Assembly (NCBI GenBank): GCA_035629025.1
Contig: DASPIU010000076.1
Span: 135,316 to 199,315 of the forward strand
DNA: 64,000 nucleotides
Source: Stenotrophomonas_A sp035629025
GTDB taxonomy: Bacteria; Pseudomonadota; Gammaproteobacteria; Xanthomonadales; Xanthomonadaceae
Direction of reading: 5' to 3'
Positions 59,305 to 64,000 of the stretch are shown in pieces. The translations under genes and the position numbers were made by a program. Each line of letters begins with the position of its first letter. The first letter of the stretch is position 1. The notes beneath the pieces are model-generated. The model worked only from the letters and a program-made list of their open reading frames with translations, was not told the origin of the DNA and did not search any database.

Positions 59305-59931
59305 ATGGAAGCGCTGTGGCCCTGGCTGGTGGTGGCGGGGATGGGCGCCCTGCATGGAGCTCATCCCGCCAACGGCTGGATATGGATGGCGGCGCGCGGC
59401 GCGGGTGCCCGCTCGCGGGCGCGTCCATGGTGGTCGCTGTGGCCGCTGGCCTTGGGTCATGTGCTTGCGAACGGGGTGACGGTGTACGCGGTCTCGCGCG
59501 GTGTGTTGCCGGCCGGACCGTGGACACAGCGCATTGCCGGGTTGGGATTGCTTGTCGTGGCGGCGACTGGGCTCGTGCGCATGCAGGGCCAGGTCGCTGG
59601 CGCGACGACGGCAGGGACGGCGCTGTCTGCCGCGCTCAGCTCGGCGCTGATGGCCACCTCGCACGGCGCCGGGCTGATGCTGGTGCCGGCCCTGCTGCCG
59701 CTGTGCATGTCCGCCCTGCCGGCGCGCGAGATCACCGCCAGTGGATCGCTGTGGCTTGCGTTGGCCGCCGTCGGCTTGCATTTGGCGGCGATGTTGCTGG
59801 CCGCTGGTGGGCTGGCGAGGTTGGTGCAGGTGGGTCAGCGACGCTTGCACGGCTGGAGCGTCGGCACACCGGCGTTGTGGTGCTCGCTGGTGTTGGCCGT
59901 GACCGGGGTGGGGCTGGTGGTGATGGCGTAG
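59305..59931 (+). CDS. integral membrane protein, HupE/metal-transporter-like
   Basis: A 208-residue protein with about six membrane helices. The opening GALHGAHPANGWIWM and the later ATSHGAGLMLVP have paired histidines on helices, a look shared by nickel/cobalt transporter-like and HupE-like proteins; I cannot place it firmly. A GTG one codon earlier (59302) would be an alternative start. It ends the regulator-propeller-DUF899-membrane run. Confidence 0.65.
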   Translation: MEALWPWLVVAGMGALHGAHPANGWIWMAARGAGARSRARPWWSLWPLALGHVLANGVTVYAVSRGVLPAGPWTQRIAGLGLLVVAATGLVRMQGQVAGATTAGTALSAALSSALMATSHGAGLMLVPALLPLCMSALPAREITASGSLWLALAAVGLHLAAMLLAAGGLARLVQVGQRRLHGWSVGTPALWCSLVLAVTGVGLVVMA

Positions 59932-60033
59932 GCAGCTGTTGAGATGGATTGCGCGGATTGACGCGCGGGGAGTCACTTCCCCAGAATCCCTGACGCGGCG
60001 CGCAACGGCCGCCAGATCAAAGGGACGGGATTT

Positions 60034-60318
60034 GTGGAAATCAGGTTTTTTGTAAGCGGCACGCCGGTGACATTGACGCGCGATTGGCTCCTGGGTGGCA
60101 TGAAGCTGGTGACAGCGCGTGGTTCGATCTGGCTGCAGCATCCGCTCAACCCCTTCACTCATTTCTCTTTCAGCCTGACGAAGTCATGGAAGAAGGAGAT
60201 CGACGGGCACACGGTGGTGGTCGAGAAGAGCCGGCCGATGCTGGCGGCCGGGCTCAGGCAGCAGAGCTATATGGTGTATGTGAATGGTGAGCTGGTTGCG
60301 ACCAGTACGGGTTACTAG
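60034..60318 (+). CDS. small hypothetical protein
   Basis: A 94-residue beta-rich protein of unknown family, GTG start with AAAGGGACGGGA upstream. Sequence has alternating polar/hydrophobic strands (VEIRFFVSGTPVTLTRDW read from GTG, IWLQHPLNPFTHFSFSLTKS, YMVYVNGELVATSTGY), and no signal peptide. It has lower GC than its neighbours near the start. Its stop overlaps the stop of the convergent cupin gene by 4 bp. Confidence 0.6.
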   Translation: MEIRFFVSGTPVTLTRDWLLGGMKLVTARGSIWLQHPLNPFTHFSFSLTKSWKKEIDGHTVVVEKSRPMLAAGLRQQSYMVYVNGELVATSTGY

Positions 60319-60755
60319 CCGGCATACTCCGCATCGCTGACCGGCTCCAGCCAGGTGACCGGGCTGCCGTCAACGGCTTCGGCAATGGCAATGTGGGTCA
60401 TCGCCGTTTCGGCGCTGGCGCCGTGCCAGTGTTTCACTTCCGGCGGAATCCACACCACATCACCTGGCCGCAGCGGCTGGCGCGGCTCGCCCCATTGCTG
60501 CACCCAGCCGATGCCCGCGGTGACCATCAGGGTTTGACCGAGCGGGTGCGTGTGCCACGCGGTGCGTGCGCCGGGCTCGAAGGTTACGGTCGCGCCGCCT
60601 GCTCTCGCCGGCGCGGGGCGCTGGAAGGCCGCATCGATGCGGACGCGACCGGTGAAATACTCGGCCGGACCCGCGGCGGACGGCACGCTGCCGGCGGGCG
60701 TGATGCTGATAGCGCCGCTGGCGGTTTGGTCGGAGGAAGATGTGGCCCTGGTCAT
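60315..60755 (-). CDS. cupin-domain protein (hydroxynitrile-lyase/YhaK-like)
   Basis: Single-domain cupin of 146 residues. Metal motif 1 is GARTAWHTHPLGQTLMVTAG with two His and Gln, motif 2 is GDVVWIPPEVKHWHGAS with His. This set is typical of small Mn-cupins, whose characterised members include (R)-mandelonitrile lyase; many others have no known reaction. It is transcribed with the YahK-like dehydrogenase just upstream (10 bp gap), under the same divergent promoter. Confidence 0.82.
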   Translation of the reverse strand: MTRATSSSDQTASGAISITPAGSVPSAAGPAEYFTGRVRIDAAFQRPAPARAGGATVTFEPGARTAWHTHPLGQTLMVTAGIGWVQQWGEPRQPLRPGDVVWIPPEVKHWHGASAETAMTHIAIAEAVDGSPVTWLEPVSDAEYAG

Positions 60756-60765
60756 GCTGGCACCC

Positions 60766-61815
60766 TCAAGCCGTCAGCGTGGCGTTGTCGATCACGAATC
60801 GGTACTTCACGTCGCCCTTGAGCATGCGCTCGTACGCGTCGTTGATCTCATCGGCGCGGATGAGCTCGATGTCGGCCACGATGCCGCGCTCGGCGCAGAA
60901 GTCGAGCATTTCCTGCGTCTCGGGGATGCCGCCGATCATCGAGCCAGCCAGACTGCGGCGCTTGGTGATCAGGTTGAACACGCCCGGCGACGGATGCGGG
61001 GTGGCCGGCGCGCCGACCAGGACCATCGTGCCGTCGCGCTTGAGCAGCACCAGGAACGCGTCGAGATCATGCGGCGCGGCCACGGTGTTGACGATCAGGT
61101 CGAAGCTGCCGGCGTGCGCGGCCATCTCTTCAGCGTTGCGGGAGACGACCACCTCGTCGGCGCCGAGTTCGAGCGCGGCGTCGCGCTTGGCATCGGAGGT
61201 GGTGAATGCCACCACGTGCGCGCCCATGGCGTGAGCGAGCTTGATCCCCATGTGGCCAAGCCCGCCAATGCCGACCACGCCAACCTTCTTGCCGGGACCG
61301 GCGCCCCAGTGCCGCAGCGGCGAGTACGTGGTGATGCCGGCGCACAGCAGCGGCGCCACTGCCGCCAGCTGGGATTCGGGATGACGCACGCGCAGCAAGT
61401 AGCGCTCATGCACGACGATCTGCTGCGAATAGCCGCCGAGCGTCCAGCCCGGTGCATCCGGGGTGGGGAAGTTGTAGGTGCCGACCATGCCGTCGCAGTA
61501 GTTCTCCAGGCCGCTGGCGCAGTCCTCGCAGTGCTGGCAGCTGTCCACGATGCAGCCGACGCCGACCAGGTCGCCAGGCTGGAAGCTGTCGACGTGCGCA
61601 CCCACCGCGCGCACCCGACCGACGATTTCATGGCCGGGAACGCAGGGGAACCGGGTGCCGGCCCATTCGGCGCGAACCTGGTGCAGGTCCGAGTGGCAGA
61701 CGCCGCAGAACGCGATGTCGATCTGCACATCATGCGGACCGGGCGCGCGGCGGGTGATTTCCATCAGTTCCAGGGGCTTGTCGCCGGCGTAGGCGCCGTA
61801 GGCTTGGACGGTCAT
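60766..61815 (-). CDS. yahK: NADP-dependent zinc alcohol dehydrogenase (YahK-like)
   Basis: Zinc-dependent aldehyde reductase of 349 residues, the same length as E. coli YahK. Catalytic zinc site: CGVCHSDLHQ near residue 37 and GHEIVG near 59; structural zinc four-Cys block CQHCEDCASGLENYC near 92-106; NADP fold VGIGGLGHMGIKLA near 175. The start at 61815 (MTVQAYGAY) is chosen because E. coli YahK begins similarly. The product reduces aldehydes to alcohols. It is divergent from a LysR gene at 61936. Confidence 0.92.
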   Translation of the reverse strand: MTVQAYGAYAGDKPLELMEITRRAPGPHDVQIDIAFCGVCHSDLHQVRAEWAGTRFPCVPGHEIVGRVRAVGAHVDSFQPGDLVGVGCIVDSCQHCEDCASGLENYCDGMVGTYNFPTPDAPGWTLGGYSQQIVVHERYLLRVRHPESQLAAVAPLLCAGITTYSPLRHWGAGPGKKVGVVGIGGLGHMGIKLAHAMGAHVVAFTTSDAKRDAALELGADEVVVSRNAEEMAAHAGSFDLIVNTVAAPHDLDAFLVLLKRDGTMVLVGAPATPHPSPGVFNLITKRRSLAGSMIGGIPETQEMLDFCAERGIVADIELIRADEINDAYERMLKGDVKYRFVIDNATLTA

Positions 61816-61865
61816 GGGGAGGGCTCCAGTGGAAGAGGACGCCATTGTGCGCGGGCGCGATCACG

Positions 61866-61913
61866 TTGATTAGATGATGAATGCTTTTAGCCGCTATAAG
61901 TGTCGCTAATCAA
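61866..61913. promoter_or_regulatory. candidate LysR operator in the yahK/lysR divergent region
   Basis: TTGATTAG (61866-61873) and CTAATCAA (61906-61913) form a perfect inverted pair 32 bp apart. Inside is TTAGC (61887-61891) versus GCTAA (61905-61909). The region is AT-rich. Divergent LysR genes usually bind such sites to control both genes. Confidence 0.5.
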
Positions 61914-61935
61914 TCGGCCATGCCAGACTGGCGCC

Positions 61936-62838
61936 ATGGCCCGACGCAACCTCAACGATCTGCTGGCTTTCGTCACCGTCGCCCGGGAGGGCAGCTTCAC
62001 CCGTGCCGGTGCGGTGCTGGGTGTATCGCAGTCTGCCCTCAGCCAGGCGATCAAGGCATTGGAGGCGCGATTGGAAATCCGCCTGCTCACGCGTACGACG
62101 CGCAGCGTGTCTGCGACGCCGGCGGGCGAGCGCCTGCTGCAGGCGATCGGCAACCGCTTCGACGAAATCGAGGCCGAGCTGGATGCGCTGACCGAGCTGC
62201 GGGACAAACCGGCCGGCTCGGTGCGTTTGACCAGCGGCGATCACGCGCTGCAATCGATCCTGCTGCCCAAGCTGTTGCCCTTGATGCAGCGCTACCCGGA
62301 TATCCGCATCGAGTTCGACGTGAGCTATGCCTTGCGTGACATCGTCGCCGACCGCCTCGATGCGGGCATCCGGCTCGGCGAGCGCATCGACAAGGACATG
62401 ATCGCCATGCCGATCAGTCCGCCGATGCGCATGGCGGCCGTGGCCTCTCCGGCGTATTTCAAGGAGAACCCGCCGCCGCGCAAGCCCGAAGACCTGACCC
62501 GGCACCGCTGCATCAACTTCCGCTTCGCCACCTCCGGCGGGCTGTATGTGTGGGAGTTCGAGCGGCAGGGCAGGCAGCTCAACGTGCGGGTGGAGCGGCA
62601 GGCGATCTTCAACGCCTCACCGCCCCTGGTGCAGGCAACGCTCGGCGGTCTTGGGATTGCGTTTCTGCCCGAAGGCGAGTTTGCGCCGTATATCGAGCAG
62701 GGGCAGCTGGTTCGCGTGCTTGCTGATTGGTGTCCGCCGTTTCCCGGTTATCACCTTTATTACCCGAGCCGGCGGCAGCCGTCGCCGGCGTTCGCGCTGG
62801 TGCTGGATGCGTTGCGCATTACGGGCTCAGCCAACTGA
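61936..62838 (+). CDS. LysR-family transcriptional regulator
   Basis: Regulator of 300 residues: winged helix REGSFTRAGAVLGVSQSALS near residue 18, effector domain with DAGIRLGERIDKDMIAMPIS near 135. It resembles regulators of adjacent aldehyde/alcohol oxidoreductases, so the yahK-cupin pair is the probable target. Start at 61936 (MARRNLND) is used; an ATG at 61900 would add 12 residues. The last 12 bp overlap the end of the convergent DmeF gene. Confidence 0.88.
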   Translation: MARRNLNDLLAFVTVAREGSFTRAGAVLGVSQSALSQAIKALEARLEIRLLTRTTRSVSATPAGERLLQAIGNRFDEIEAELDALTELRDKPAGSVRLTSGDHALQSILLPKLLPLMQRYPDIRIEFDVSYALRDIVADRLDAGIRLGERIDKDMIAMPISPPMRMAAVASPAYFKENPPPRKPEDLTRHRCINFRFATSGGLYVWEFERQGRQLNVRVERQAIFNASPPLVQATLGGLGIAFLPEGEFAPYIEQGQLVRVLADWCPPFPGYHLYYPSRRQPSPAFALVLDALRITGSAN

Positions 62839-63789
62839 AGCAGTGCGCGTCTCGATGGTGACGTGCACGATTTCCTCGTGAATCGCCAGGGCCTGCTTGA
62901 AGTGGTCCGGGTGGACGGCGGTTTCGGTCACGACTTCGGCCATGCAGGCGAACTTGCCACGGCCGACCTGCCACACGTGCAGGTCGCTGAGGCGGGCAGG
63001 GATATCGCCTTCTTCGATGGCCTGACGGATTTCCTCGACCACCGGTGCATCCATCTGCGCATCGAGCAGCACGCGGCCGGTTTCCCGAATCAGGCCGAAA
63101 GCCCAGACCGACACCAGCACCGCGCCGACCAGTCCCATCACCGGGTCCAGCCATGCCGCGCCCAGATACATGCCGCCGAGTAGCGCGATGATCGCCAGTA
63201 CCGAGGTGGCGGCATCAGCCACGACGTGCAGGTAGGCCGAGCGCTGGTTCAGATCGTGATGGTGGGCATGGGCATGATGCTCATGTCGGTGATCGTGTCC
63301 ATGATCGTGCGCGTGGTGGTGTCCGTGATCGTGATGATCGCGCAGCCACCAGGCGCAGAGCAGGTTCACACCCAGCCCGACCACGGCAATGGCGATGGCC
63401 TGTTCGTAGTGGATCGCGCTCGGGACGAGCAGGCGCTCGACCGATTGGTAGATCATCAGGGCCGCCACCCCCAGCAGCAGGATGGCGCTGGTGTAGCCGC
63501 CCAGGATTTCGATCTTCCAGGTGCCGAAGGCGAAGCGGCGGTCGTTGGCATAGCGCCGCGCGCAGGCGTAGGCGAACACCGACAGGCCCAGCGCCAGCGC
63601 ATGCGAACTCATGTGCCAGCCGTCGGCAAGCACGGCCATGGAGTTGAACCACCAGCCGCCGGTGATTTCGACCACCATCATGATCAGCGTCAGCACCATG
63701 GCGCGCCGTGTATTGCGCTCTGCAAGGGGGTTGCCCTGGTCGAAGGCGTGGGAGTGACGGCGGGCGGCTGCGGCGGCTGCTAGGTCCAT
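62827..63789 (-). CDS. dmeF: CDF-family metal exporter (DmeF-like)
   Basis: Inner-membrane cation diffusion facilitator of 320 residues that exports divalent metals, in the DmeF group Co(II), Ni(II) or Zn(II) using protons. TM2 has DGWHMSSHALAL with Asp/His and TM5 has HVVADAATSVLAI with His/Asp, the transport-site quartet. Between them lies a histidine-rich cytoplasmic loop (DHHDHGHHHAHDHGHDHR). The C-terminal cytosolic domain (about 230-320) is present. It is divergent from an RcnR/FrmR-type gene, with an operator-like palindrome between, as in dmeRF systems. Confidence 0.9.
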   Translation of the reverse strand: MDLAAAAAARRHSHAFDQGNPLAERNTRRAMVLTLIMMVVEITGGWWFNSMAVLADGWHMSSHALALGLSVFAYACARRYANDRRFAFGTWKIEILGGYTSAILLLGVAALMIYQSVERLLVPSAIHYEQAIAIAVVGLGVNLLCAWWLRDHHDHGHHHAHDHGHDHRHEHHAHAHHHDLNQRSAYLHVVADAATSVLAIIALLGGMYLGAAWLDPVMGLVGAVLVSVWAFGLIRETGRVLLDAQMDAPVVEEIRQAIEEGDIPARLSDLHVWQVGRGKFACMAEVVTETAVHPDHFKQALAIHEEIVHVTIETRTASVG

Positions 63790-63805
63790 GATCGGTCGCT
63801 TGGGG

Positions 63806-63824
63806 TATACCCCCTCAGGGTATA
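63806..63824. promoter_or_regulatory. operator for RcnR/DmeR-type repressor
   Basis: TATACCC-CCTCA-GGGTATA is a perfect 7+7 inverted repeat with a G/C tract, matching the RcnR/FrmR operator design (GC tract flanked by TA-rich arms). It lies between dmeF and the repressor gene. TATGAT (63823-63828) is a possible -10 box of the repressor gene. Metal would release the repressor. Confidence 0.7.
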
Positions 63825-63836
63825 TGATCGGTACCC

Positions 63837-64000
63837 ATGGCGCATGTGCAACGCGAGAAAAAGAAGCTGCTTACCCGTATCCGCCGGATCGGCGGACAGG
63901 TGGCTGCGCTGGAGCGCGCGGTGGAATCGGGCGTGGAGTGTTCCGATGTCCTGGTGCAGATCGCTGCTGCGAAAGGCGCGATGCATGCGTTGATGATGGA
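63837..64000 (+). CDS. metal-sensing repressor of the RcnR/FrmR family (partial)
   Basis: The first 54 residues of an all-helical CsoR/RcnR/FrmR-type repressor; the window ends within the gene. Visible: MAHVQREKKKLLTRIRRIGG (basic DNA-contact helix), then VECSDVLVQIAAAKGAMHAL with the conserved Cys. Such proteins bind DNA until Ni, Co, Cu or formaldehyde binds. The divergent DmeF exporter and intervening palindrome point to DmeR or RcnR. The ligand His/Cys pattern decisive for metal choice is only partly in view. Confidence 0.85.
   Translation, partial: MAHVQREKKKLLTRIRRIGGQVAALERAVESGVECSDVLVQIAAAKGAMHALMM

Overview
The window is a high-GC, densely coded bacterial chromosome segment. Its content points to the Xanthomonadaceae (Xanthomonas/Stenotrophomonas/Lysobacter group): a nagP-nagR-nagB-II-nagA-nagX operon, a TonB receptor, the block engB / cytochrome c4 / two DsbA-like proteins / EEP phosphatase, slt next to cca, and a plant-type gshA. 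This placement rests on remembered gene order and protein resemblance, not on a search. I see no rRNA, tRNA, insertion sequence, prophage or CRISPR array.

Layout. 1-5.9 kb: N-acetylglucosamine uptake and breakdown operon with a palindromic operator candidate. 5.9-13.3 kb: small proteins, cca, slt and a TonB receptor. 13.4-19.7 kb: conserved housekeeping block (EEP phosphatase, two thiol-disulfide proteins, cytochrome c4, EngB, VIT-family transporter, GshA). 19.7-23.1 kb: two-component system with a divergent lipoprotein, then a second lipoprotein. 23.4-27.3 kb: periplasmic molybdenum aldehyde oxidoreductase (paoABC-like) without its maturation chaperone. 27.4-32.7 kb: chemoreceptor, aldo/keto reductase, a repeat-rich intergenic region, alpha/beta hydrolase and a cyanamide-hydratase-like HD protein. 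32.7-40.1 kb: an ECF41-type sigma factor module. 40.1-43.3 kb: a KaiC-like ATPase overlapping a hybrid histidine kinase. 43.4-52.6 kb: two very large divergent autotransporters. 52.7-56.6 kb: a tightly overlapping GNAT - fatty acyl-AMP ligase - acyl carrier protein - P450 operon directly downstream of one autotransporter. 56.6-59.9 kb: a regulator, a beta-propeller, a DUF899 protein and a membrane protein. 60.0-62.8 kb: cupin and YahK-like alcohol dehydrogenase divergent from a LysR regulator. 62.8-64 kb: DmeF-type metal exporter divergent from an RcnR/FrmR-type repressor cut by the window end.

Two systems stand out. (1) The ECF41 module: two sites of the form TGTCACA-N16-CGTC lie just before the sigma gene and before a divergent gene that encodes only an isolated sigma region 4 domain, translationally coupled to a LysR regulator. 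The neighbours are the classes known for ECF41 loci (carboxymuconolactone decarboxylase, oxidoreductases, NAD-epimerase-like proteins). (2) The FAAL-ACP-P450-GNAT operon, which has the parts to load a fatty acid on a carrier, oxidise it and transfer it to an amine. It starts 25 bp after a giant autotransporter gene, so a modified acyl chain delivered to a surface protein or a small amine is a testable idea. Functions given from family resemblance are recognition by eye; no database search was possible.
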